Shown here: positions 1 through 9,102 of the stretch, piece by piece
How positions within the stretch are numbered: the stretch's first letter is position 1
Layout of the letters: each line of letters begins with the position of its first letter
Source of the DNA: Symbiodinium natans
Lineage: Eukaryota; Sar; Dinophyceae; Suessiales; Symbiodiniaceae
Assembly (NCBI GenBank): GCA_905221605.1
Contig: CAJNDS010000706.1
Location: forward strand, 1-20,000
Length of the DNA: 20,000 nucleotides
Direction: 5' to 3'
Notes under the pieces: generated by a model
Told to the model about the DNA's origin: nothing
Database searches by the model: none
Seen by the model: the letters and a program-made list of their open reading frames with translations, nothing else
Made by a program: the position numbers and the translations under genes

Positions 1-242
1 AGGATTATGTATAATGTATGCGCCACGTACGACTTTCAGATCTCTTCAATCAAAGTTTCAGCTCGATCTGAACCCATTTTTCTATAATTTGCTCTGTGTG
101 CCCCCACGGAGTGTTTCCGTTGCAATTTGAGGTCCTGCGGGAATGACAACAGCATGGAGGGATGGTTCCCACTGAAAGCAGTGACGCCGCCACCGCCCAG
201 TCAGGCTTGGGCATACCAGGAGAATGGTCACAAGATCTGGCG

Positions 243-503
243 TCAAGCCGGAGAGAATCCTGAGTAAATTCCCATCATATTGCCGTGATTGAAATTGTGT
301 CGCGAAGGCCTCCCGCGAAGACCCACCCCGCAAAGAGCCGCCTCCTCGAAAAGAGGCGACAATACAGCCAAATCCAACACTTGCTGTGTACTTGTCACTT
401 GTCCGTTGGAGTACTGTTGCCTTTCGATCTTGTACCTGGCAGGCTTGGGGTTGCCAGACACCACAGCATCCCCAGCCCAGCTCTTCACCCTCCTCGTGGC
501 TTC
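243..503 (-). CDS. Candidate terminal exon of an unknown minus-strand gene
   Basis: On the minus strand an open frame runs from an AG|G-type acceptor (read as tctggag|gaagcc, boundary at 503/504) to a stop at 243-245. It gives about 86 codons. Codon usage is balanced and rich in G/C at third positions (gag gaa gcc acg agg agg gtg aag agc), like the helicase exons and unlike the surrounding DNA. The peptide opens EATRRVKSWAGDAVVSGNPK and contains a basic, Gln-rich stretch. I recognise no domain. A second minus-strand frame (82-564) overlaps it and looks poorer, being Gly/Ser-rich with an irregular composition. Upstream exons would lie above position 560, but I could not identify any. The exon call rests on composition and one splice-like site only. 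Confidence 0.33.
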   Translation of the reverse strand, partial: EATRRVKSWAGDAVVSGNPKPARYKIERQQYSNGQVTSTQQVLDLAVLSPLFEEAALCGVGLRGRPSRHNFNHGNMMGIYSGFSPA

Positions 504-2325
504 CTCCAGAAGCAAAAGCCGCCACGCTGCACAAGTCTGCGTCGTTTTTCTTTGTGCAGTCCATGTGACCCGTTTAAAGAACTTGGAGTCGGCGGGCTAC
601 ATTAGCCACATTTAGACACAGTTAGCCACGCACCTACATTCCCCATTTGCCTGCACGCTTTTCAACCCGATCAGTCTCGAGGGATAATTGTCGAGATATG
701 TCGAAGTGTAAATGGGTTGCGTTCCAAATGCGCGTACTTTAATTTTCATGAATGGTTTTTCATGTCTTCGCCAGAATATGGTGGCACGCAAGTATGGCCA
801 CCGATGCCGCTAGGAAAATGCTAGGTTCGTGGAAGGCGAAATAAGCTATCACTGACCAAATCCAGCAAGTGTCTTTAAGGCGTACTACACACAATGAGTC
901 AGTCACTGTAGTTGGTCCCGATCAGCTGTTGGTAGTTCTGAAAGTTTTTCGCGTCCCGCTTATTTCCCACGACGTTGTGATTCACTTGTCCTAGTGTTGA
1001 TGCGTTGAATGTTGCCCCCAAGTTCCGTCACCCCAAGTGCGTGCTGAAGCTGCAAGTCGTGTTTACGACTTCAACATGCCTTGAAGGGCTGCTGGCAGTA
1101 CGGACTCCTGCCACTGGAAAGGGCTACCATTGCGGCCAAGGGTGCCAATGTCCGCCGGCGGGAACTCGACAATTGGAAGCGAAACACGTGTGGCCGACAA
1201 AATGCCAGACTCTCAGATGATCCCAATGCAGCCACTTGAGAAACGGCTCACGAGTTACCAGTTCCTCTGACGACTCGTCCGACAGCAGCAGCCTGTGGGA
1301 CATAAGGCGGCACGCAAGTACTCCCGTCAATTTCGGGAACCAGCATTTTGACAACAACCCAAATGCCTGCTAGTCCCGACCGTGCACACTCGTCAAAACA
1401 TATTCCAGCTTACGGCCGCGAAAAAATCTCCGGACAACCAATGCCACCAGGAGAGCAATACCACATCCCTTCTGAGTGCCCGATGACGAATCCTCCCTTC
1501 CCCCCTACGGTCGTCATTGAGCAGGTTGGCGCGAAATAACGAAAATGCAAATGTGATGGTCATCCTGTGACTTTTAAGAACTCTGGCACACGAATCCAAG
1601 CCGAAGCTAGGATGGTGACGACAGTCACGAAGATGGCGACCCCGACATCAACACTTTATGTACACGAGGCGCCAAGAAGCTCCTGCAAAGACTACAGTCA
1701 TGACGACCGTCCGTACTTTTGGCATGTGAAGCTCCAGAAAAGTTCTACAGTGACGACCATCACAAGGATGGGCACGGTGGATGCTTGCGAACGCCAAGAG
1801 CACATGTTCGGCTCGAACTCTAACCCCCAACCCACTTCGCTGCGGTTTCAGGGAAAATTCCGCAGATGGACCAAGAACCCAGAATAAGTTAGCCCCGGCT
1901 CCATCCATTGGAGAATCGCAAGAGCGCACGACTCCCATATCATCACGGTGGGCTGGGGGGCTGGCCTGAACTTTCAATCCAAAGCTGGATCCAAGAGTAC
2001 AGGGCCACTCAATGAGCCCGGAGCTGGTGGATTGGTTTGGTTCCACCCGCCCGAGGGAACAGAACTTTTCGGTGCCACCACCCAAAGTTCATACTCGTTC
2101 TGAGCTAGTTGTTGTTATTCTGCGTCGGCCAAGTTCCGAATTTCTGTGGGGCTGCCGCCGGCCCCTAGTCACTAGTCGGGAAACACCTGTTTTTGCTACA
2201 TGTACGCATGTGACAGGGCCAACGTTTGAGAGTTTGAGGTTCCGCAATTTCCTTGCCCACTCCTTCCAATGTCCAAGACCTCTACAACTCCTATTTTCCA
2301 AGAATCGTGGACATGAAGCAAACCG
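504..2325. other. Stretch with no supportable gene
   Basis: Short open frames occur on both strands (plus 1005-1220, 1567-1887 and 2012-2335; minus 1648-2085 and 2089-2346). None shows a domain, a continued frame across splice sites, or a clear codon preference. Around 1610-1790 one plus frame is Asp/His-rich (for example EAPEKFYSDDHHKDGHGG) but is broken by a TGA and bounded by stops. It could be a decayed coding fragment. I see no long repeats, RNA genes or obvious promoter elements. Confidence 0.4.
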
Positions 2326-2802
2326 TTGGATGTAGGAACTGGCCAACTTCCACGCTTTGCAGGAGTTCTAGAGTCTGAGAGTCTAGAAGCCTTTGGAAGT
2401 CGGTGGAAATTTGCGCAGGGTCCGTTGATTGGACTTTGTGATCAATCACTAAGAAGAGTGCTTTATGTTGAGCATGTATTTAAAGCATCAAGAGAAGCTC
2501 GTTCATTTCTTTGTCAGGAAGAGGACGGACCCTGATATTTCGAAATGAGAAAAGGGCGACTCTTACATATACAAGAACAAGGAACTCGTCTTCAATAACA
2601 CGAGTTCGTTCTGAGAAAGGGTTTCTCTTTTTGCTTCTTTGCGCCAGGTTCTCGCCTACAACAGCTTGGACCATTGAAAGAGGGTTCCGGACAATTCGTG
2701 GAGGGTTCTCATTTTCTATCAAGGCTAGAGTGGCTTCCTAACAAATCTCCTTGGCCACAAGGCTGGGGAGCAGGCTGGTTAACTTTCTCTCAGGAGACAT
2801 GA
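2326..2802 (+). pseudogene. Coding-like frame interrupted by two stops (decayed gene or unresolved short introns)
   Basis: One plus frame stays open for 159 codons (2326-2802) except for TGA at 2533-2535 and TAA at 2596-2598. All three segments read like protein: the first includes WKFAQGPLIGLCDQSLRR, the second YFEMRKGRLLHIQEQ, the third LEWLPNKSPWPQGWGAGW. Chance reading of non-coding DNA rarely keeps this character across three segments in one frame. Third positions are more A/T-rich than in the helicase exons, so this may be of different origin, such as a mobile-element remnant. The stops may mark decay, or very short introns of the kind inferred elsewhere in this window. No domain is recognised. 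The frame is closed upstream by a TGA at 2314. Confidence 0.33.
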
Positions 2803-3128
2803 AAGAGGAGCCTCTTGCAAAATGAGAGCAGGCTCCTTTTTCTTGGTAAGTGTGTTATATTCTAGATTCTTGGTAAGAAGATGAGGGGCTTCAGAAAAGT
2901 GGTTTATTGCCATGGAGACTAGTAGGGGCCTTTCCATCAAACAAGAGGAAATCTGTGACTTCCCCTTCAGGCGAGGTTCCATCGAGAATGGAGGAACCGT
3001 CTTGAGAATCTGACTTCTCTTGCTAACATGACCCTCTTGTTGTGTACCAGAATGAGTGGACGACTTCCGTTTCTTGTTCAACACATGTAAGGAGGTTGCT
3101 TTTTGCCACCAAGAAGAAGGGAACCCGT
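2803..3128. other. Unassigned stretch before the repeat block
   Basis: A minus-strand frame is open from about 3110 to a stop at 2779-2781. It has ordinary composition, with pieces such as ILKTVPPFSMEPRLKGKS. Two plus frames here also look fairly protein-like. Because all three read similarly, I cannot choose one, and none has a convincing splice context. The minus frame continues into the neighbouring low-complexity array, which is an artefact of the repeat. Confidence 0.25.
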
Positions 3129-3440
3129 GTTTTTTTTTTTTGTTGTGGGTGTTTTTTTGCTGTGGGTGCTTTTTTCGGGGGCCGCCCCGGTGAGTGAGTG
3201 ACCTGGGGCGTGTTGCCCCCGCACCCGCAGCAAAAAAAAAAAAACGCGCCCCCGCACCCGCAGCCCCCCCTTCCTCCCCACCCCCCCAGGTGAGTGAGTG
3301 ACCTGGCGCGTGTTGCCCCCGCACCCGCAGCAAAAAAAAGAACGCGCCCCCGCAGCCGCAGCAAAAAAAAAAAACGCGCCCCCGCACCCGCAGCAAAAAA
3401 AACAACGCCCCCCCCCCTTTCCTCCCCACCCCCCAGGTCA
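3129..3440. repeat. A-run/GC-rich minisatellite array, copy A, with an inverted left arm
   Basis: Tandem units of about 30-35 bp have the form gcccccgcacccgcag followed by an A-run of 8-13. They are interspersed with two copies of a ggtgagtgagtgacctgg segment at about 3190 and 3291. The left end (3129-3172) carries the same unit in the opposite orientation (T-runs with gctgtgggtg), so the array is partly an inverted repeat and could fold back. Translated in plus frames it gives Ala/Pro/Lys-rich peptides that resemble basic histone tails. In minus frames it gives Phe/Gly-rich peptides. Both are translation shadows of the repeat. Confidence 0.85.
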
Positions 3441-3484
3441 TTTGTTTTGCAATTTCCTCCCCAACCCCGTCCCCAACGCCCCCC

Positions 3485-4010
3485 CTCCTTTAAACTGTGC
3501 AAGCGTTTTCAAAGCACTGAATCCTTCCCAAGGCCATCATGCGAGCGGAGGGCTGCACCCCCCCCCCCCCTCTTTAAAACCGTGCCAGCTCGCTTCTCAG
3601 CATATGAATCCTGTCCAAGCCTATCATGCCAGCATTGGGTTTGCAAATTGGGGGGGGCTGCGCCCCCCCAACCCCCCCGCTTCTTAAAGCCATGCCAGCT
3701 TGCTTCAAAGCAAATGAATCCTTTCCGAAACCATCATGAGAGCATTCCCCCCCGCTTGAAGGGGGGGGCGGGGGGGCTGCGCTTTTTAGCCGGGCAAACT
3801 TGCTTCAATCATACGAATCCCTTCCAAACCCATGATGATGCGAGCATTGTGTCGCAAATGGGGGGGGCTGCGCCCCCCCCAACCCCCGCGCTTTTTTTAG
3901 CCGGCAAGCCTGCTTCAAAGCTTACGAATCCCTTCCAAACCCATGATGCGAGCATTGTGTTTTCAAGTGCGGCGGTCTGCGCAGCCCCCAACCCCCTGAA
4001 AAAAGAGGGA
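3485..4010. repeat. Five units of about 100 bp carrying a G-run/CTGCG/C-run hairpin
   Basis: Related units begin near 3505, 3585, 3687, 3793 and 3906. Each has a core like gcttgcttcaaagc, then gaatcctttcc, then catgatgcgagcattgtg, followed by a G-run, ctgcg and a C-run. At 3649-3667 and 3861-3880 the G-run and C-run can pair around a ctgcg loop. At 3766-3782 the C arm is lost and the unit ends in T-runs. Unit spacing is about 80-113 bp. A diverged copy of this family lies on the opposite strand at 16.1-16.56 kb. Confidence 0.85.
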
Positions 4011-4039
4011 ATATATGCTTGCTTTCCTACGAACATTCA

Positions 4040-4890
4040 GACCTTATAGTGGAAGTTGAATTTTCCGTTTAAAAAATGGAGATATAAACGTCTTCTTAGT
4101 AAAGAATCGAGAAAATAGAGCTTGTGTTATGAGACATGATCAAAAACACTTGTCGTCTACGAGTCACAAATAGAGATAATGCATGTACTCTTATGACAAT
4201 ATAGAGAATTGGCTTTTCATGTATTCCTCTCTCATGTCTTCCTCGTGAAATAAAGAGAAGAAGTCTGAAAATACTGACAAAATAAGAAACTATAGAACAA
4301 TAGAGGTTTTCGCTATACAATATAGAGAAATTCGATGCTTCCTATGACAACATAGAGGAAATAGAGGCTTTCATACGAAAATATAGCGAAAATACAAAGT
4401 GTTTTCATATTAAAATGTAGAGGTCTTGATATTCAAATATAGAGAATAGAGGTTTTCATGTTCAAATGTTAAGACAATGGAGGTTTGCCTAGTCAGAGAC
4501 AGGGGTATGGGCTCCTATTAAGTTAGGACAAGAGGAACAAAAACACTTTTAATTGCAAGTCACATATTGAGATAACACAGAGAATAAGTTTCTCATGTAT
4601 TCCTCTCTCATGTCTTCCTCATTAAATATAGAGGAAAACTATGACGATATAGACAAAAATAGAGAGAAATAGAGGTTTTAGTTATAAAATAGAGAGAAAT
4701 AGAGGTTTTCGAATTGAAGTATAGAGAAATTAGAAAAACTAGAGGTTTTCATGCTAAATGTAGAGAAAATAGAGGGATTCATATTCAAACATAGAGAAGA
4801 AAGAGGTTTTCCTATTCAAATATAGAGGAGAAAGAGGTTTTCCTATTGAAAATTAGAGAAAACAAAGGTTTTCATAGTAAAATATAGAGA
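4040..4890. repeat. AT-rich satellite (tatagagaaaatagaggttttc family)
   Basis: Degenerate short units such as aatatagagaaaatagagg followed by ttttcatattca recur through this 850-bp stretch, at spacings of roughly 30-60 bp. A higher-order unit is also visible. A segment containing tcatgtattcctctctcatg and gtcttcctc occurs at about 4216-4247 and again at about 4592-4623, preceded in both cases by an aaaaacactt element. This implies a longer period of about 376 bp. No coding frame is supported. Confidence 0.8.
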
Positions 4891-4902
4891 AAACAGCAAA
4901 AA

Positions 4903-5068
4903 CGCTCCGCACCCGCAGCAAAAAGAAAAAAGGCGCCCCCACGCACCCGCAACAAAAAAAAACGCGCCCCCGCAACAAAAAAAAAAAACGCGCCCCCGCA
5001 CCCGCAGCAAAAAAAAAAAGGCGCCCCCGCACCCACAGCAAAAAAGCACCCGCAACAAAAAAAAACAC
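4903..5068. repeat. A-run/GC-rich minisatellite array, copy B
   Basis: This is the same unit family as at 3129-3440: gcgcccccgcacccgcagc followed by an A-run, in about five copies. The right end (gcacccacagcaaaaaa then gcacccgcaac plus an A-run) closely matches the reverse complement of the left end of copy A. The two arrays therefore bracket the hairpin and AT-rich repeats with terminal segments in inverted orientation. Minus-strand open frames here (Phe/Cys/Gly-rich) are shadows of the repeat. Confidence 0.85.
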
Positions 5069-6468
5069 TCTTACCCCAAGAAGAAGCTGAGGTTTCTTGA
5101 GTTCATATGAAAGAAAATTCGCGCCTCAATAATCAATAGTTTCTGAACATTTTGCATTGTGAGGAGCCTGGTCCGTGCTGACCGAGAATAGGAAAACGAG
5201 GATACCCGTGTTGTTGGAGAACGTAGCTTTGGTTTAAGCTTTATCTTTCACAGAAGAAGTTCTGTCTCTTTTTAAGCGGGCAACCGAATAACAGGCGAGC
5301 AGCGTTCTCGTGTCTGAATGTCTAAAGACTGACCATTTTCGGTGTTTCTTTAGAACTGGAGATTTTTTCCCTCCTGGAAAAGATGAGGTCTGAGTCTTTT
5401 GTCTCTGACAATGCGCGGGGTTATGGGTTGTCTTACTCGGCGTGAACACCGATGGCAAACTCTGTGCTTGTAGTCTAATCTAGGTGGGCAGCATTTCCAC
5501 GCGTTGGAAGCGCAAACCGTGCTGGGACTCCGATCTCCGCAATGTGCAGATCTGATCCACGTGGGACGGGACGTTGTGGAGATCGGCTGATAGTCTATGT
5601 AGTAAAGAAGTGAACGCAACACGCCACACCTTTGATCCAAATTGGGGGCGGGCCGGGGCTTCTGCAATCACCTTGACAAGCCAAGCTGCATTAAAGCTAG
5701 CGGTGCAGTTTGCCAACTCTGTGATGAGATGCCGTCAGGGTGTTTCCGTTCCCAACACAAAAAACCAGCAAAAAGCAAACTGCGAACAACAAGCTAGATG
5801 CAGAACACAGATTGAAGTCACATTAGTGAATGCAGCGTGAAGACGCATGAGCCGACCACGCCTCGCAATCGTCAGTGTGCGCTTACCACCCCGAGCCAGA
5901 AGGAGGCGCTGGCGAAAGTACTGGGTAGGTGTCGCTGCTATGCGAGGTGCAGGTCATGCCAATATATGCCAATCATGAATCGTGCATCATACGTCAGTGA
6001 AGGGTTTTGAGCACGCCTTTCAACCTTGACCCACAGTTTCCCTGAGCTAAGCTCAACTCGCCCCCCACTCCCCTCCCTCCCCCACCCACCCCTGATTGAT
6101 AAACATCCTTCGAAGCATGAGCAACGGGTGTTTTAAGAGTCAGCCTAGTTTTCTTGTACATGTCTGCAACATCGCAGTCGGACGTTGCATAGATCGCAAG
6201 GCGTTCAGATTTGGAAGTTCTGGGACTTCTGCGCCTCCCATGGCTCCACCGCCGCCTCCACCGCCTCCGCCGCCACCACCACCTCGACCACGAATCCTGG
6301 CCAAATGGCTGTGGCCGAGCGTAGCTGAATGCAGCATTGTTGATGTGAGCTGGTGTGATATTCTGGGAGGTTAGCCCGAACCTGTAAGGCGAGATTGAGC
6401 CTTTGCTCTTCCCCGGCTCCGACTCCAAAGAGATCAAGACACCCACCCCTGCAGAGGCCAGTAACGAG
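5069..6468. other. Region upstream of the helicase; no firm gene
   Basis: Two competing short frames cover 5480-5840: minus 5480-5716 and plus 5574-5840. Both have ordinary composition, and neither has a domain or convincing splice partner. A C-rich pyrimidine tract lies at 6061-6092. A Pro/Gly codon repeat follows at 6240-6285. If the helicase has an N-terminal extension, its exons should lie here, for example through an acceptor just before 6469, but none can be proven. No TATA-like promoter or transcription start is evident. Confidence 0.35.
6240..6285. repeat. Imperfect trinucleotide repeat (Pro on plus, Gly on minus)
   Basis: A run of ccN triplets (ccaccgccgcctccaccgcc and onward) encodes about 13 prolines in one plus frame, inside a 92-codon open frame at 6096-6374. 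It encodes polyglycine on the minus strand. Polyproline tracts occur in real protein N-termini, but the flanking plus-frame sequence does not clearly read as coding, so this may be only a microsatellite. Confidence 0.7.
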
Positions 6469-6506
6469 GCACTTCATTGACGCATGGTCGCGCGCGGCAA
6501 TTCGTG

Positions 6507-7613
6507 ATGCCAACTGAGGTGGATGCTGTCCAACAGGGCCTTCTGGGAGGATCGGACTTGCCTATGTACAGCAGCTGCCAAGAGATTCAGCAGCTAGTCG
6601 AGAAGAACCGGGTAGTGGTCATTGATGCAGCGACCGGATCTGGGAAATCCACTTTGGTGCCTCTGTGCCTGGTCCAGCAGTGTCATAGCAGGAACTTGGG
6701 CTGCCGCATCGTCGTCACCCAGCCGCGAAAGATCGCGGCGAAGGGGCTGGCATGGCGAGTTTCACAGCTGGCGGGGACGAACATCGGAGATCTGGTTGGG
6801 TACCGGGTTGGTGGTGACAAGGTGGACCGGGGGGCTCGAGTTGTGTACGTCACAGTAGGCCACCTGTTAGAGGCAGTCGTGCACAATCCAAAGTATTTGG
6901 AGACCTTCACACACATCGTTCTGGACGAGGTCCACGAAAGATTCGTGGAAGCCGATTTCCTGATGGCATTCTTGCGCATGGCCTTGTCGCGGCCAGAAAC
7001 CCAAACGCAACGCCTTGTCATCATGTCTGCGAAATTCCAGAAGAACAAGCTCGCTAGCTTCTTCAAGCCGGCACGTTTGCCAAGCCCAGAACGAGCGGAG
7101 TCGGCTGGCATTCTCCTTGCGGGTGGCAGTCCTTTCAGCGTGCAGAACTTTGTTTTGGACGATGTCTACCGCAACTATAGTGGTGTGGCCCGCGGCTGCA
7201 AGGAACCGGATTTCGGCCACTTGATGCCTTCCAAAAAGAAGGACATGAAAGAGAGGCAGTGGTCGGACAGACTCACGCAGACATGCCGAAATCTCACCAA
7301 GCTGGCTGCTCGCCTGGTGTGCTACCTTTATAGGGAGCATTGTGAGCATGCCATGCAGCGCACCGACCAAGAAGCCCAGGGGCAGTTTGCGAACAGCTGT
7401 GTAGTCTTGGCCTTCCTACCAGGTCTAGATCAGATGCATCAGCTCGCCGACAATCTTATGGTGGCATATTCTGAGTTGAAGGATTTCTTAGGTTTACCTG
7501 AGACGCCTCCCAACATCATCCTGATGCACTCGGCCCTTGATGAGCGGCGGTATAGAGAAGCATTAGAGAATCCAAAGGAGAACGAGTGGAAGGCCAGAAT
7601 GTCACAGCTTCAT
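6507..7613 (+). CDS. Helicase exon 1: RecA-like domain 1, motifs I-IV
   Basis: Counting from ATG 6507, the visible motifs are: motif I ATGSGKST at 42-49 (P-loop, ATP binding), Ia TQPRKIAA at 71-78, Ib VTVG at 115-118, II DEVHER at 140-145 (Walker B), III SAK at 174-176, and a motif IV-like LAFLPGLDQM at 301-310 followed by LMHSALDERR. Motif III is normally SAT, so the T-to-K change is notable. About 120 residues separate III and IV, which is long for the family. The frame is closed upstream by TAA at 6462-6464. ATG 6507 is the first in-frame Met and leaves a short N-terminus. An AG|G acceptor at 6468/6469 would allow an upstream exon instead. The exon ends cat|gtcagg in phase 0, which places motif V directly after it as in the family. 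The frame continues open to 7820 only as intron read-through. Confidence 0.85.
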
Positions 7614-7724
7614 GTCAGGCTTCACACGTGCACTCACGTGCATATGATATTTGTTTGTTTGTGTGTGTATATCTATCTATACCTATTATATATCTTTCTA
7701 ATACCTATATGTTTTCCCGAGCAT

Positions 7725-7990
7725 CCAAGATCCAAAATCCCTAGGCCCAAGATCCGAGGTTCTAGGCCTAAGACCTACATAAGACATCAAGATCCAAAAT
7801 CCCAAGGTTTTGTGGCTTAAAAATCACAGATCCGAGATATTCACTTTGGATCTCGGGTTCTTAGGCTTCAAAAAGGGACTGGATCTTGGAATTTTCGGCC
7901 CAAAATGCTCAAACAGCTTGGACTTTAAATCATGGAATCTTCGGTCTAGAATTCTTGATTTTAAACTTGGGTTCTTGAGCCTCAATATGT
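7725..7990. repeat. Degenerate inverted-repeat block in intron 1
   Basis: The left half is built from elements like aagatccaaaatccc and ggcccaagatccgagg. The right half has complement-like elements such as ggatctcgggttcttaggc and ggatcttggaattttcgg. For example, gcctaagaacccgagatcc (the complement of 7849-7868) resembles gcccaagatccgaggttc near 7743. The pairing is imperfect but repeated, as expected of a decayed palindromic element or fold-back transposon. Confidence 0.45.
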
Positions 7991-8145
7991 TTATATCTAT
8001 ACGCGTACAAGTATACAGCCTTGCCGCTTGGGGTCCCCGGGAAAGGCAACAGTGTTGTTTTTTCACCACCCTCAACTGTGCACACCACAGTCCGCCACAG
8101 AGAACAACAACACAGCGCTATACTGCCACTCTACGAGATAGGAGG

Positions 8146-8206
8146 ACATGACGCGACGATAGGACAGCAGCGAGGACAGATACGAGCAGGACAGATAGCA
8201 GGACAG
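8146..8206 (+). repeat. Short aggacag repeat ending at a splice-donor-like site
   Basis: Five loosely spaced copies of aggaca(g), several as gataggacag or gcaggacag, run up to cag|gtgagc. In one plus frame the segment reads IGQQRGQIRAGQIAGQ. It could be a cryptic exon, but its start phase and end phase differ, so inclusion would shift the helicase frame. Confidence 0.5.
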
Positions 8207-8288
8207 GTGAGCTAGCTGCCATATGGCGCGGCGATTGAACCGAAAAGTACCTCTCAAACAAGAAACGCCACGCCCATCGCACCAAGCC

Positions 8289-8678
8289 CTCCTTGCCTCC
8301 TCCCCCCCGGCCCCGCTTGCCCCCACCAAAAAACTATCACTTCGAACTATCACTTCGATCACTTCGAGCATCCCAGCCTGTCCCAAAGTGTATGCTTGCT
8401 GGGCATGGCCATTCTACTAAGACTAGAGGTCGGAGAAAAGCCCTTGTGTTGGGTCACAACACAACAGACTCAATCCACTTTTATTGGATGGAAACCTAAA
8501 ATGATCATAAGCCAAGCACAGCCTTAGCAAGGAATGTGGCTAAGGATGGACATAGGAATGTTTTTAGGCAGCTAATCCTACTTGCAGCCTACTTGCCTCC
8601 CCACACCCCCACCCCCTCGCTCCCCCGCCCCCCCGCGCCCCCCGGATTATTGGACAGTTCCTCCCCCCCCCCGCCACA
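8289..8678. repeat. Two C-rich tracts plus a small ctatcacttcga repeat
   Basis: C-runs at 8289-8328 and 8594-8678 both begin with ttgcctcc and contain several runs of four to ten C. The minus strand could form G-quadruplexes. Between them, at 8332-8367, ctatcacttcga is repeated nearly three times. No coding is supported. Confidence 0.6.
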
Positions 8679-8898
8679 AAACTCAAGGGGCGTGTGGGAC
8701 AGCATCCCCGCAAAAGTGAAGATGTAAATACATGAATGAAGTTTTGCATGAAACGCCCGCACACACAGATGAAGGACCTGATTGCAGTACACACCTGGCT
8801 TGTTATATTGCGTTCATGTGGCGCCATGAAAGCACAGATCTTTGCTTCTGAGTTTTTGTAGTGCGACACTTTAACAGCAACATAACATGCTGCTGCAG

Positions 8899-9000
8899 GT
8901 GGTCGTGGCCACAAACATTGCAGAGTCCTCCCTGACAGTTCCAGGAGTGAAGACAGTCATTGACTTTGCAATGCACCGCCAGAATGTGTATGACGATCAG
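8899..9000 (+). CDS. Helicase exon 2: motif V
   Basis: Thirty-four codons in phase 0 at both ends, bounded by ctgctgcag| upstream and |gcaagc downstream. The peptide begins VVVATNIAESSLTVPGVK and continues through VIDF, matching motif V of DEAH/RHA helicases (TNIAES-SLT, then a VID segment). Motif V links ATP hydrolysis to nucleic-acid binding in domain 2. The downstream intron starts with GC rather than GT. A phase-matched GT donor was not found at this place, which supports a genuine GC-AG intron. Confidence 0.85.
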
Positions 9001-9102
9001 GCAAGCCCGTGCGTGAGTGCAGTTCGATGACACGTAGGCACCAATAGTTCTCAACTTTTCTTTCACTTGGTCAAGCCAGAAAAATGCTTCAAAAAGCTTG
9101 AG

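Larger units (their letters stand above)
7614..8898 (+). other. Intron 1 of the helicase gene (1,285 bp)
   Basis: The intron is inferred because exon 1 ends just before motif V and the next exon (8899) begins with it, both in phase 0. The ends are gtcagg and ctgctgcag. Its contents are a T/G and TA-rich simple stretch (7650-7705), a degenerate self-complementary block (about 7725-7990), a short GGACAG repeat (8146-8206) and two C-rich tracts (8289-8328 and 8594-8678). A small exon-like segment (about 8086-8206, ending gacag|gtgagc) is also present but would break the normal spacing between motifs IV and V. Confidence 0.75.

Noticed and set aside
2779-3502. Minus frames of 220 and 159 codons rich in Phe, Gly and Arg
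   Set aside because: Mostly translation of T-runs and GC-rich repeat units; only the non-repeat end (2779-3110) could be real, and it has no support.
3294-4049. A 251-codon plus frame with a histone-tail-like Ala/Pro/Lys start
   Set aside because: The basic part comes from the A-run/GC-rich minisatellite and the rest from the hairpin repeat. There is no consistent domain, and overlapping frames are equally open.
6683-7370. Minus-strand frames of 142 and 167 codons opposite the helicase
   Set aside because: They lie antisense to conserved helicase motifs on the plus strand and are shadows of that exon.
8086-8206. A possible extra helicase exon in intron 1 ending at gacag|gtgagc
   Set aside because: It would insert about 40 residues between motifs IV and V, and its start and end phases differ, so it would shift the frame. 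It is kept only as a short repeat note.
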